A DNA stretch of 64,000 bases from Benzoatithermus flavus. Its GTDB lineage: Bacteria; Pseudomonadota; Alphaproteobacteria; Geminicoccales; Geminicoccaceae. This document shows, one piece after another, positions 1-8,672 of this stretch; the first letter of the stretch is position 1; the number at the start of each line of letters is the position of its first letter. Location: the NCBI RefSeq assembly GCF_037908215.1, contig NZ_JBBLZC010000001.1, positions 62,001 through 126,000 on the forward strand. Reading direction: 5' to 3'. Under the pieces are notes generated by a model that saw only the letters and a program-made list of their open reading frames with translations, had not been told where the DNA came from and did not search any database. The translations under genes and the position numbers were made by a program.

Positions 1-1029
1 GCCGACGGCACGGGCTCGACCGCCGATATCGCGGCACTCTTCGGCCTGCCGGTGGTGCTGGTCGTCGACGTGACCGGAATGGGTGCCTCGGTCGCTGCGC
101 TCATCGACGGATTTCGCCGCCACCGGGAGGACGTCGAGGTGACGGGCGTGGTGTTCAACCGGGTCGGCAGCGAGGGTCATGCCGACCTTTTGAGCCGCGC
201 CTGCTTCGAGCATCTCTCGACCCCGATCCTGGGCAGCGTCCCGCGCGAGCGTGCGCTGAGCCTGCCGAGCCGGCATCTGGGGCTGGTCCAGGCCGTGGAG
301 CATCCCGATCTCGAGACCTTCCTCGAGGCGGCCGCCGATCTCGCGGAGGCGAGGCTCGACCTCGAGCGGATCCTGCGCGTCGCCCGGTCGCCCAGCGTGT
401 CGCTGCTCGGCCCCGATGCCCGGCCGCTCCCGCCTCTCGGCCAGCGCACCGCGGTAGCGAGCGATGCCGCCTTCGCCTTCGCGTACCCTGCGATCCTCGA
501 CGGCTGGCGGCGGCAGGGGATCGAGCTTCTGCCGTTCTCGCCGCTCGCCGACGAGACCCCGGACGCGGCCGCGGATGCGGTCTATCTGCCGGGTGGCTAT
601 CCCGAGCTGCACGCGGCCCGGCTCGCCGGCAATGCCCGCTTCCTCGCGGGTCTGCGCGCGGCCGCGGCCCGGGGTGCGTTCCTCTACGGCGAGTGCGGCG
701 GCTACATGGTCCTGGGCCGCACCCTCGTCGACCGGGAGGGTACGGGCCATGCCATGGCGGGCCTCCTGCCGGTGACGACGAGCTTCGCGGCGCCGAAGCT
801 GCACTTGGGATACCGGCAGGCCGAACTCCTCTCCCTCTGCCCGCTCGGCGTCATCGGGGCGGGCTTTCGCGGGCACGAGTTCCATTTCGCGAGCGAGGTC
901 GAGCGCATGGGGCCGCCGCTGTTCCGCACCCGCTGCGCGCGCGGCCGCGATCTCGGCGAGCAGGGCTGCCGGGTCGGACGGGTGGCGGGCTCGTTCCTGC
1001 ATCTGATCGATCGCGTGCAGGCCTCCTAG
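1..1029 (+). CDS. cobB: Cobyrinate a,c-diamide synthase, 5' end missing
   Basis: This enzyme amidates the a and c side chains of cobyrinate (or the hydrogenobyrinate equivalent) using glutamine and ATP, in the cytoplasm. The frame is open from base 1, so the N-terminal P-loop lies outside the window. What remains starts in the ATPase domain (GSTADIAALF, then the strand VVLVVDVTGMG) and ends with the class I glutamine amidotransferase domain: the nucleophile elbow YGECGGYMVLG supplies the cysteine, and GHEFHFASE supplies the histidine. The stop is at 1027-1029. cobT, cobS and cobA follow within 4 kb, which supports a cobalamin role. CobQ-type cobyric acid synthase is the alternative, but the C-terminal GHEFHF pattern fits CobB better. 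Confidence 0.93.
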   Translation, partial: ADGTGSTADIAALFGLPVVLVVDVTGMGASVAALIDGFRRHREDVEVTGVVFNRVGSEGHADLLSRACFEHLSTPILGSVPRERALSLPSRHLGLVQAVEHPDLETFLEAAADLAEARLDLERILRVARSPSVSLLGPDARPLPPLGQRTAVASDAAFAFAYPAILDGWRRQGIELLPFSPLADETPDAAADAVYLPGGYPELHAARLAGNARFLAGLRAAAARGAFLYGECGGYMVLGRTLVDREGTGHAMAGLLPVTTSFAAPKLHLGYRQAELLSLCPLGVIGAGFRGHEFHFASEVERMGPPLFRTRCARGRDLGEQGCRVGRVAGSFLHLIDRVQAS

Positions 1030-1106
1030 CGGGACGGAACGCGGACCGTCGCCCGCCCGTTCGTCGGGACAGCACGCACGCCGACATCCCGACACGGGAG
1101 GTGCAG

Positions 1107-1451
1107 ATGACACGCGACCGATGTTTCGTCGCAGCGATGCTCGCCGCCACCGCGCTGCTGGCTCTGCTGCAGCCGGCTGCCGCTCTGGCGCAGCCCACCC
1201 CGGCCGAGCCGGCGCCGAACACGCAGACGACACCGCCCGAGAAGATCGAGCCCGGCCCGCCGACGGACGGCTCGCAAGGCAACGGGACGCTGGGCGAGCA
1301 GCTCGACCAGAGCCACGGGGTGATCAAGCCGCCCGAAGGCGTGGACCCTGGCCTCGTGCAACCGCCGCCGGTCCCGCCGGCCAACACCCCGATGCCGGTG
1401 ATTCCACCGCCCGGCACGCCGCAGAACCAGCCGAACGTGCAGCCGAAATAG
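1107..1451 (+). CDS. Small secreted proline-rich protein
   Basis: The product is 114 residues. It has a clear signal peptide (hydrophobic core AAMLAATALLALL, cleavage near ALAQ), followed by a proline-rich, low-complexity mature part. The C-terminal half has a recognisable pattern, GVIKPPEGVDP and MPVIPPPGTP, that I recall from small uncharacterised alphaproteobacterial periplasmic proteins; no function is known to me. The start at 1107 is preceded by GGGAGG about 5 bases upstream. It sits 77 bp after cobB on the same strand and is convergent with the PRC-barrel gene. Exported and probably disordered is as far as the sequence goes. Confidence 0.75.
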   Translation: MTRDRCFVAAMLAATALLALLQPAAALAQPTPAEPAPNTQTTPPEKIEPGPPTDGSQGNGTLGEQLDQSHGVIKPPEGVDPGLVQPPPVPPANTPMPVIPPPGTPQNQPNVQPK

Positions 1452-1507
1452 CGGATCGGCCGCCTGCGGGCGGCCGACCTCCACGAACGCTGTGTATCCG
1501 CGCACCG

Positions 1508-2107
1508 TTACCGGTTCATCCAGTCGTGGATGGTGCCCGAGGGATCGAGCTTGCTCCAGCCGCTCTCCTCGTAGGGCTGCATGCTGTTGATCTGGTCCTT
1601 GGTCATGCTCGTGGTGAGCTTGTTGTCCGTCCCCATGTGGAGCTGGTCGAGCGGGATCGCGACCTTGCGCTCGCCGATGCCGAGGAAGCCGCCGACACCG
1701 ATGACGGCCGCCGCCTGCTTGCCTTCCTTGCTCATGACGACGTTGTCGATCTCGCCGATCTCCTCGCCATTGGGCCCGTAGACGTTCTGGCCGACGATCT
1801 GCTCGCCCTTCATGTTGTAGAGCGGGTTGTCGACGGCGGTCGTGGTGGCGGGGCTGGTGTTCGACATGGTGCCGGTATCACCGGCGGCGGTGTCCGCACC
1901 CTGCGTACGCGTGCCGGTAGCACCCATCGTGTCGTGGGTCGTGGACGGCGCGGTCGTGCCCACGGTGGGGCTGGTCGACATGCCGGACGCGCCGGGTGCC
2001 GTCGCCGCGGCCGGCGGATTCGTGGCGCCCGATTGCTGCTGGGCCAGGGCAAGGCCCGGCACGATCAGGGTCAAGGCCAGCGCCGTCGTGGTCAGCTTCG
2101 CGCGCAT
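1508..2107 (-). CDS. Exported PRC-barrel domain protein
   Basis: The product is 199 residues. The first 22 form a signal peptide (LTTTALALTLIVPGLALAQ). Residues 25 to about 90 are a Ser/Thr/Ala/Gly-rich linker. The last 110 residues hold a PRC-barrel domain: MKGEQIVGQNVYGPNGEEIG, then EIDNVVM and a second half with VAIPLDQL. PRC-barrels are small beta-barrels found in photosynthetic reaction centre H subunits and in RimM; exported versions in alphaproteobacteria are linked to stress and envelope functions, without a fixed reaction. It lies alone between a convergent small gene and the cobT terminus, so its neighbours do not suggest a partner. Confidence 0.85.
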   Translation of the reverse strand: MRAKLTTTALALTLIVPGLALAQQQSGATNPPAAATAPGASGMSTSPTVGTTAPSTTHDTMGATGTRTQGADTAAGDTGTMSNTSPATTTAVDNPLYNMKGEQIVGQNVYGPNGEEIGEIDNVVMSKEGKQAAAVIGVGGFLGIGERKVAIPLDQLHMGTDNKLTTSMTKDQINSMQPYEESGWSKLDPSGTIHDWMNR

Positions 2108-2245
2108 CGGTAAGCTCCTTGATGATGACCGTTGTCGCCGGCACGTTGCCGGCCTTCGCGAAAGCTAATCCGTCGGAGCGTGACAGGTTCCGAACGTCTC
2201 CCCGGCATCACGGCGCCGTGCCGAACATGCGATAGTTCTTTCCGA

Positions 2246-3271
2246 TCAGCGCTTGCGGCTGACCCCGGCACTCTCGAAGGTGGCCATGCCGTTGTGGCAG
2301 GCGACCGCCGCGCGAACGAGCTGCAGCGCCACCGCGGCCCCCGAAGCCTCGCCCAGCCGCATGCCGAGCTCGAGCAGCGGCCGCTGGCCGATCCGGTCGA
2401 GCAGCCGCCGATGGCCCGGCTCGGCGGAGCAGTGGCCGGAACGACAGTGCTCGATCGAGGCCGGGTCCAGCGCCTGCAGGACGGCGGCGGGCACGGTGCT
2501 GGTGAAGCCATCGAGGATCACCGGGACCCGCCGCAGCCGTGCGGCCAGGATCGCGCCCAGCATCGCCGCGAGCTCGCGGCCGCCCACGTAGCGCAGGACC
2601 TCGAGCGGGTCCTTGAGCGCTGCCCGATGCCGGTCGAGAGCGCCCTGGATCACTTCCGCCTTGTGCGCGACCCCGCTCGTATCGAGCCCGGTACCGGGGC
2701 CGGTCCAGGCCGTGGCGGGCTCGCCGTAGAGCCCGGCGGCGATCGCCGCGGCGGCGGTGGTGTTGGCGATTCCCATCTCGCCGATCGCGAGCAGGTCGAT
2801 ATCCTCCGGTACGGCCGACAGGCCGATATTGAGAGCCCTGACACATCCCGCCTCGCTCATGGCGGGCCGGCGGGTGAAGTCGTGCGCCGGCCGGCCCTGC
2901 CCCACCGGGATCACCTGCAACTCGGCGCCCGCGAGCCGGGCGAGCTGGTTGATCGCCGCCCCGCCCGCCTGGAAGTTCAGCACCATCTGATCGGTGACCT
3001 CGGCGGGATAGGCCGAGACCTTGTGCTTCGCGATCTCGTGCCAGCCGACGAAGACGAGGATCAGTACCCGGTCGAGCCGGGGCGGATGGCGCCCCTGCCA
3101 GGCCGAGAGCCAGCATGTCAGCTCCTCGAGCCGGCCCAGGGCGCCGGCGGGCTTGGTGAGCTCGGCCTCGTGGCGGCGGCAGGCTTCGGCCGCAGCCGTA
3201 TCGGGCTGCGGGAGCTGCCGGACGAGGGAGCGCAGATCGTCGAAGCTGGAAACCGGGGTCAGGGTGCTCAC
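2246..3271 (-). CDS. cobT: Nicotinate-nucleotide-dimethylbenzimidazole phosphoribosyltransferase
   Basis: CobT transfers phosphoribose from nicotinate mononucleotide to 5,6-dimethylbenzimidazole, making alpha-ribazole phosphate for the lower ligand of cobalamin. At 341 residues it has the usual length. Seen motifs are GEMGIANTTAAAAIAA in the middle and MRLGEASGAAVAL near the C-terminus; the glutamate in the latter matches the family's catalytic base. The start MSTLTPVSS leaves 101 bp to the divergent cobS, so the two share a promoter region. That gap is too short for a full cobalamin riboswitch and I see none of its conserved core. Confidence 0.95.
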   Translation of the reverse strand: MSTLTPVSSFDDLRSLVRQLPQPDTAAAEACRRHEAELTKPAGALGRLEELTCWLSAWQGRHPPRLDRVLILVFVGWHEIAKHKVSAYPAEVTDQMVLNFQAGGAAINQLARLAGAELQVIPVGQGRPAHDFTRRPAMSEAGCVRALNIGLSAVPEDIDLLAIGEMGIANTTAAAAIAAGLYGEPATAWTGPGTGLDTSGVAHKAEVIQGALDRHRAALKDPLEVLRYVGGRELAAMLGAILAARLRRVPVILDGFTSTVPAAVLQALDPASIEHCRSGHCSAEPGHRRLLDRIGQRPLLELGMRLGEASGAAVALQLVRAAVACHNGMATFESAGVSRKR

Positions 3272-3372
3272 CGCTGCAACGCCTCGAAGGATGTGCCTAT
3301 AGTCGCGCGCGTTCTTGCCAAGCGCCCGCGCGCCTGTCGAGGTGGCCGAGGCCCCCGCACGCGGAAACGGGC

Positions 3373-4137
3373 ATGCATGAGGTGCGTCGATTCGTGCTGC
3401 AGGATCTGAAAGTTGCCGCTCTGTTCCTGACCCGCTTCCCGGTGCCGATGGATGGCTCGGTGACGATGCGGGATCTCGCCCGTGCCGTCTACGCCTTCCC
3501 GGTGATGGGGGCGGCGGTGGGCCTGCTGGGCGGGCTCGGTTTCATGGTCGCATCCTGGGTGGGCCTGCCCTCGCTGCCGGGTGCTTTGATCGCCCTCGTG
3601 TGCATGATCGTCGCCACGGGCGCCCTCCACGAGGACGGGCTCGCCGACACGGCGGACGGGCTGGGCGCCGGCCCCGACCGCGAGAAGGCGCTCGCCATCA
3701 TGCGCGACAGCCGGATCGGCAGCTACGGCGCCATCGCGATCATGCTCTCGCTGCTCGGGCGCCTGATGGCGCTCGCACCCATGTGGGACCCGAAGCTCGT
3801 GACCGCCGTGCTCGTCGGTGCCGGCATGACCTCGCGCGCGATGATGCCGGTCGTCATGCTGCTGCAGCCGAGCGCCAAGGCCACCGGGCTCGCCGCCGAG
3901 GCCGGCCGTCCGGATGCGCCCAGGGTCGCGATCGGCCTGGTCGTCTCGGTGCTCGCCTGCCTCGTCCTCCTGCCCATCCACTTCGCCCTGCCGGCCCTCC
4001 TCTCGGCGGCGCTCGCGGCTCTGCTGCTCGCCACCTGGCTCGGGCGGAGGTTCGGCGGTTGCACCGGCGACACGCTGGGCGCCGTGCAGCAGGTGGGCGA
4101 GCTCGCCTTCCTGTTCGCGATCGTCTCGCGCCTCTAG
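3373..4137 (+). CDS. cobS: Adenosylcobinamide-GDP ribazoletransferase (cobalamin synthase)
   Basis: CobS (also called CobV) joins adenosylcobinamide-GDP with alpha-ribazole or its phosphate in the inner membrane, the final assembly of the nucleotide loop. The 254-residue product is mostly hydrophobic with several membrane helices. It carries the family pattern FLTRFPVP near residue 20 and the metal-binding GALHEDGLADTADGLG near residue 80, followed by IMRDSRIGSYG. It is divergent from cobT, which makes its co-substrate, and is followed by cobA 50 bp downstream on the same strand. Confidence 0.95.
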   Translation: MHEVRRFVLQDLKVAALFLTRFPVPMDGSVTMRDLARAVYAFPVMGAAVGLLGGLGFMVASWVGLPSLPGALIALVCMIVATGALHEDGLADTADGLGAGPDREKALAIMRDSRIGSYGAIAIMLSLLGRLMALAPMWDPKLVTAVLVGAGMTSRAMMPVVMLLQPSAKATGLAAEAGRPDAPRVAIGLVVSVLACLVLLPIHFALPALLSAALAALLLATWLGRRFGGCTGDTLGAVQQVGELAFLFAIVSRL

Positions 4138-4187
4138 CTTCCAGAAGCGCCATTGCCGGCATCCCGGCTTCGGGCTAAGCGGAGGCC

Positions 4188-4994
4188 ATGGCTCATCCCA
4201 TGACCGCTTCCGCCTCCGGTGCCAAGGGCATCGTCTACCTCGTCGGCGCCGGCCCCGGCGATCCCGAGCTCATCACGCTGAAGGCGGCTCGGCTTCTGCG
4301 CGAGGCCGAGGTCGTGGTCTACGACCGGCTGGTCGGCCCCGGCATCCTGGAGCTGATCGGCCCTTCCGCCGAGCGGATCTATGTCGGCAAGGAGCGCGCC
4401 AACCACATCATGCGCCAGGCCGAGATCAACGCACTCCTGGTGCGCCGTGGCCTGCGCGGCCAGCGCGTCGTCCGCCTCAAAGGCGGCGATCCTCTGATCT
4501 TCGGCCGCGGCGGCGAGGAGATCGAGGCCCTCGCCGAGGCGGGCGTGCCGTTCGAGGTGGTGCCGGGTGTGACCGCCGCCGCCGGCTGCGCCGCTGCCAC
4601 CGCGATCCCGCTCACCCATCGCGACCATGCGCGCACGCTCGTTCTCGTCACCGGCCACACCAAGGACGGCGAGCCCGAGCTCAACTGGCAGGCCCTGTGC
4701 CAGCCGGGCCAGACGATCGTGTTCTACATGGGGCACAAGGCGCTGGACCGGCTCTGCGCCCGGCTGATCGAGCACGGCCTGCCGGGAGCGCTGCCCGCGG
4801 CACTCGTCGAGAACGGCACGCTGCCGAGCCAGCGCGCGATCCGCGCCACCCTCGCCACGATCGCCGCCGAGGTCGAGCGGGCGACGCTGCAGGGGCCCGC
4901 CCTTCTGATCGTGGGCGAGGTGGTGGCGTTCGCGGATCTCGCGCACGTCGCGGCAGCGGCCGGAGCGCTGCACCACGCCCAGGAGCTGCGCTGA
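4188..4994 (+). CDS. cobA: Uroporphyrinogen-III C-methyltransferase
   Basis: This SAM-dependent enzyme methylates uroporphyrinogen III at C-2 and C-7, giving precorrin-2, the branch point to cobalamin and siroheme. The 268-residue single-domain form lacks the CysG dehydrogenase half. Motifs seen: VGAGPGDPELITLKA at the N-terminus, VRLKGGDPLIFGRGGEE in the middle and VPGVTAAAGCAAA after it. The start is uncertain: the GGAGG at 4181-4185 lies only 2 bases before ATG 4188 and 14 bases before an in-frame ATG at 4200, so neither has ideal spacing. It is convergent with the next gene, with 8 bp between. Confidence 0.93.
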   Translation: MAHPMTASASGAKGIVYLVGAGPGDPELITLKAARLLREAEVVVYDRLVGPGILELIGPSAERIYVGKERANHIMRQAEINALLVRRGLRGQRVVRLKGGDPLIFGRGGEEIEALAEAGVPFEVVPGVTAAAGCAAATAIPLTHRDHARTLVLVTGHTKDGEPELNWQALCQPGQTIVFYMGHKALDRLCARLIEHGLPGALPAALVENGTLPSQRAIRATLATIAAEVERATLQGPALLIVGEVVAFADLAHVAAAAGALHHAQELR

Positions 4995-5002
4995 GGCAGC
5001 AC

Positions 5003-6955
5003 TCAACCAGCCTCCCAGCGCTCGCGCCAGAGCTGGAAGACGAGGATCGACCAGACGAGATTCTGGTTGCGGTCCCAGCCCGTCCGAAGCTGCCGCCAGG
5101 CCCTGGCCACCGCCTCGGGCCGCCAATATCCCTCGCGACGGAGCCGGGCCGGATCGAGGAGCGCCTCCGCCCAGTCGCGCAAGGGCCCCATGAGCCACTG
5201 CCGCAGCGGCACGACGAACCCGGCCTTGGGCCGCTCGGTCAGTGCGCACGGCACGTGCCGATCCAAGATCGCCCGCAGCAGGCGCTTGCCGCCTTCGGGG
5301 CCGACCAGCATCGCCGGCGGCAGGCTCCAGGCGAAGGCGCCGACCCGATGGTCGAGCAACGGGCTGCGCGCTTCGAGCCCGACCGCCATGCTGGCCCGAT
5401 CGACCTTCGTCAGCACGTTGTCCGGCAGCCAGGTGACGTAATCGAGGAGCCGGATGGCGCGGAGCGTCTCCTCGCCGCGAAGCCGCAGCACGGCAGCGTC
5501 GGCCGTGCTCGCCACCCGCCCGGCGCCCACGATCAGCCCGGCGGGATCGGCCAGCCGCTGCCGCTCGCGCTTGAGGTAGAGGTCGAGCGGGCCGCGCGCA
5601 CGCAAGCCCCGTGCCTCGCGCAGGAGCCAGGCTCCCAGAGCGGGCCCGTCCTCGGTACGCAGCCGAGGGCGGACCCGGTCGAGCAGCCAGAGCGAGCGGC
5701 CGAGCAGCTCGGCGCCGGTCGCCTGGACCGAGCGCCACCAGTGGCTGCGCCGTGCCAGATTCCGCCAGCGCCGCTCGGCGTTCGGATAGTAGCGGTAGCC
5801 CGCGAACAGCTCGTCGCCGCCGTCGCCGGTGAGCGCCACCGTCACGTGCTGCCGGGCCAGCCGGCAGACGAGCGCGGTGGCGAGAGCCGAGTTGTCGGCG
5901 AAGGGCTCGTCCCAGAGGTCGGCGAGCCGCGGCACCAGCGCCAGTGCGTCCGCAGGCGACATGTAGAGCTCGGTGTGCTCGGTGCCGAGATGCCCGGCCA
6001 CGGCGCGCGCGTGCCCGGCCTCGTCGTAGTCCTTCTCGGCGAAGCCGATCGTGAAGGTGCGCACGCGCCGGTTGCTCTGCGCCTGCATCAGGGCCACGAC
6101 CAGCGAGGAATCGACCCCGCCCGAGAGCAGCGCCCCCAACGGCACGTCCGCCGCCATCCGCTCGCGGACCGCGAGCCGGAGAAGATCCTCGAGCCGCTCC
6201 ACGGCCTCCGCGAAGCTGCCCCGGAACGGGGCATCGCGTCCGGCCAGGCAGGCGGCGAAGGCGCTCCAGTAGGCGACCGGCTCCGCCATCCGGTCATCGG
6301 GGCTCGTCAGGGTGAGCGTGGTTCCGGGCAGAAGCTGACGGACGTCGCGATAGATGGTCCGAGGTGCCGGTACCCAGCCATATTGCAGGTAAAGGCCCAA
6401 GGAATCGCGGTCGATCTCGCGCGCGAAGCCCGGAAAGGCATGCAGCGCCTTGAGCTCGGAAGCGAAGAGGAGATGGCGACCGGACCAGCCGTAATAGAGC
6501 GGCTTCTTGCCGGTTCGGTCGCGGGCGAGCGTGAGCGTACGCGCCTTCCGGTCCCAAAGAGCGAAGGCGAACATGCCCTCGGCTCGCTCGAGCGCCGCCG
6601 CGGCACCCCAGCGCTCGATGGCGGCGAGCAGGACCTCGGTGTCGGAGCGGCCGCGGAACACGCCGCCTCCGGCTTCCAGTTCCCGGCGCAGGCTCGCGAC
6701 GTTGTAGATCTCGCCGTTGTAGCTGAGGACGAGCCGGCCGGAAGCGGACAGCATGGGCTGACGGCCCAGCGGCGACAGGTCGAGGATGGCGAGGCGGCGA
6801 TGGCCGAGGGCCAGGCCTGCGGCCTCGTCCACCCAGACCCCGCCATCGTCCGGCCCGCGATGGTGCAGCGCTGCCGCCATCCGTCGGACGTTCGCCGCCT
6901 GCAGCTCCGGAGGAACCTGCCGTCCCCCTACCCAATAGCCGCAGATCCCGCACAT
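5003..6955 (-). CDS. asnB: Glutamine-hydrolysing asparagine synthase
   Basis: The enzyme makes asparagine (or amidates a related carboxylate) from glutamine and ATP. The 650-residue product begins MCGICGYW, so Cys2 becomes the N-terminal nucleophile of the class II amidotransferase domain (about residues 2-215, with HHRGPDDGG and SYNGEIYN). The synthetase domain follows, with the ATP pyrophosphatase loop LSGGVDSS near residues 278-284 and ALTGDGGDELFAGY later. Paralogs of this length often sit in exopolysaccharide or amide-modification clusters, and a BY-kinase gene is at the window edge, but nothing adjacent shows such a role. A housekeeping asparagine synthase is the simplest reading. Confidence 0.9.
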   Translation of the reverse strand: MCGICGYWVGGRQVPPELQAANVRRMAAALHHRGPDDGGVWVDEAAGLALGHRRLAILDLSPLGRQPMLSASGRLVLSYNGEIYNVASLRRELEAGGGVFRGRSDTEVLLAAIERWGAAAALERAEGMFAFALWDRKARTLTLARDRTGKKPLYYGWSGRHLLFASELKALHAFPGFAREIDRDSLGLYLQYGWVPAPRTIYRDVRQLLPGTTLTLTSPDDRMAEPVAYWSAFAACLAGRDAPFRGSFAEAVERLEDLLRLAVRERMAADVPLGALLSGGVDSSLVVALMQAQSNRRVRTFTIGFAEKDYDEAGHARAVAGHLGTEHTELYMSPADALALVPRLADLWDEPFADNSALATALVCRLARQHVTVALTGDGGDELFAGYRYYPNAERRWRNLARRSHWWRSVQATGAELLGRSLWLLDRVRPRLRTEDGPALGAWLLREARGLRARGPLDLYLKRERQRLADPAGLIVGAGRVASTADAAVLRLRGEETLRAIRLLDYVTWLPDNVLTKVDRASMAVGLEARSPLLDHRVGAFAWSLPPAMLVGPEGGKRLLRAILDRHVPCALTERPKAGFVVPLRQWLMGPLRDWAEALLDPARLRREGYWRPEAVARAWRQLRTGWDRNQNLVWSILVFQLWRERWEAG

Positions 6956-7214
6956 CGCCGCTCGTTCCGCCTTGCGCCCCGGTCGCGAGTAAAGCGATGC
7001 CGCTGATAATCACAAGGCGAAAATGATCGGAAGCATGCCAGCTCACGCGCTTGCCGGCCTCCGTCGCTGCCGGCACGGAGCCCTTGAGCGTCTCGGTCGC
7101 GATCACGCGGGGTCCGGCAGGGTGCTTGCCGTGGAGCACGCTCCGGTCGTCGAGGAGCACGTGACCGGATCCAACGTCCGCCCGAGCCGGCCGTTCCGCC
7201 ACGGCCGGTTCGCC

Positions 7215-8582
7215 TCAGAAGGCGAACTCGCGGAACACCGGATCGACGCTGCCGCCCCAGGCCTCGTGGAACCGCGCGAGCTTCTCCTCGGCCGGGGTGC
7301 AGCCGTCGGCCGCGATCTGCTCGAGGCGAACGAGATAGCGGGTCTCGTCCTGGCCGTCCCAGTCGATCCGTGCGCGCGTCTTGAGGCCGACCTTGGCGAT
7401 CGCCACCACCTCCTTCGCGAGCTCCTGCAAGGGTCGTCCGCGGAACGGGGTGGCGAGCGCCGTCCGCGGCACCTCGGCCCGCAGGTAAGCGTGATCCTCG
7501 ATCGTCCAGTCGCGCACGAGCTCGTCGGCGGCAGCGAGTGCCGTATCGTCGTAGAGGAGCCCGACCCAGAGTGCCGGCAGCGCGCACAAGGAGCGCCACG
7601 AGCCCGCGTCGGCGCCGCGCATCTCGAGATAGCGCTTGAGCCGGACCTCGGGGAACGCCGTGGTCAGATGGTCGGCCCAGTCGCTCATGGTGGGCCGCTC
7701 GCCCGGCAATGCCGGCAGCCTGCCTGCCATGAAGTCGCGGAACGACTGGCCGCTCGCGTCGATGTAGCGACCGTCGCGGTAGACGAAGTACATCGGCACG
7801 TCGAGGACGTAGTCGACGTACCGCTCGAAGCCCATGCCGGGCTCGAACACGAACGGCAGGATGCCGGTGCGGTCGGGGTCGGTATCGGTCCAGATGTGGC
7901 TGCGGTAGCTGAGATAGCCGCAAGGCCGCCCTTCCACGAAGGGCGAGTTCGCGAACAGCGCGGTCGCAATCGGCTGCAGCGCCAGGCCGACGCGGAACTT
8001 CCGGACCATGTCGGCCTCGGACGCGAAGTCGAGGTTGACCTGGACCGTGCAGGTGCGGAGCATCATGTCGAGCCCGAGCTTGCCGCGCTTGGGCATGTAC
8101 TCGCGCATGATCTTGTAGCGGCCCTTGGGCATCCAGGGGATGTCCTCGCGGCGCCATTTGGGCTGGAAGCCCATGCCCAGCATGCCGATGCCGAGCGGGT
8201 CCGCGATCTTCTTCACCTCGTCGAGATGGGTGTGAACCTCGCAGCAGGTCTGGTGCAGCGTCTCGAGCGGTGCTCCGCTCAGCTCGAACTGGCCGCCGGG
8301 CTCGAGCGTGATGTTCGAGCCACCCTTGGTGAGCGCGATCGGGTTGCCGTTCTCGAGCACCGGGTTCCAGCCGAACCGGCCGGCCAGGCCCTCGAGAAGG
8401 ACGCGGATGCCGCGCGGGCCGTCGTAGGGCAAGGGACGGAGATCCTCGGCCGTGAAGCCGAACTTCTCGTGTTCGGTGCCGATCCGCCACGCCGCGCGGG
8501 GCTTGCACCCCGCCTCGAGATACTCGACGAGCTGGCGCTTCTCGGCGATCGGCTCACCCTTGCCGCTCGGAGGTGCCGACAT
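7215..8582 (-). CDS. gshA: Glutamate-cysteine ligase, plant/alphaproteobacterial type
   Basis: GshA joins glutamate and cysteine with ATP to form gamma-glutamylcysteine, the first step of glutathione synthesis. The 455-residue length and motifs fit the plant-like family: FRIGTEHEKFG-type start seen as WRIGTEHEKFGF near residue 36, GNPIALTKGGSNITLEPGGQFELSG near residues 80-105, and CTVQVNLDF near residue 180. The start MSAPPSGKG lies 90 bp after the end of the upstream cysteine-metabolism gene, so substrate handling and use may be co-transcribed. The 259-bp gap downstream to asnB shows no clear signal. Confidence 0.94.
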   Translation of the reverse strand: MSAPPSGKGEPIAEKRQLVEYLEAGCKPRAAWRIGTEHEKFGFTAEDLRPLPYDGPRGIRVLLEGLAGRFGWNPVLENGNPIALTKGGSNITLEPGGQFELSGAPLETLHQTCCEVHTHLDEVKKIADPLGIGMLGMGFQPKWRREDIPWMPKGRYKIMREYMPKRGKLGLDMMLRTCTVQVNLDFASEADMVRKFRVGLALQPIATALFANSPFVEGRPCGYLSYRSHIWTDTDPDRTGILPFVFEPGMGFERYVDYVLDVPMYFVYRDGRYIDASGQSFRDFMAGRLPALPGERPTMSDWADHLTTAFPEVRLKRYLEMRGADAGSWRSLCALPALWVGLLYDDTALAAADELVRDWTIEDHAYLRAEVPRTALATPFRGRPLQELAKEVVAIAKVGLKTRARIDWDGQDETRYLVRLEQIAADGCTPAEEKLARFHEAWGGSVDPVFREFAF

Positions 8583-8672
8583 GGGATCTCCCCTCGAAAC
8601 GTGACGTGACGGCCCGAAGCCGCAGCGTCGCGCTGATAGCGCGCCGCCGCGGCCGCGACAACCGGCGTGCCA

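Noticed and set aside
3272..3372. Cobalamin riboswitch between cobT and cobS
   Set aside because: The gap is only 101 bp and lacks the conserved riboswitch core.
2132..3409. Open frame opposite cobT
   Set aside because: cobT has all its motifs on the other strand; this translation has no recognisable domain.
3914..7006. A 1030-codon open frame on the plus strand
   Set aside because: It runs antisense to asnB and out of frame with cobS and cobA. Its composition is the Arg/Ala/Pro mix typical of frames opposite GC-rich genes.
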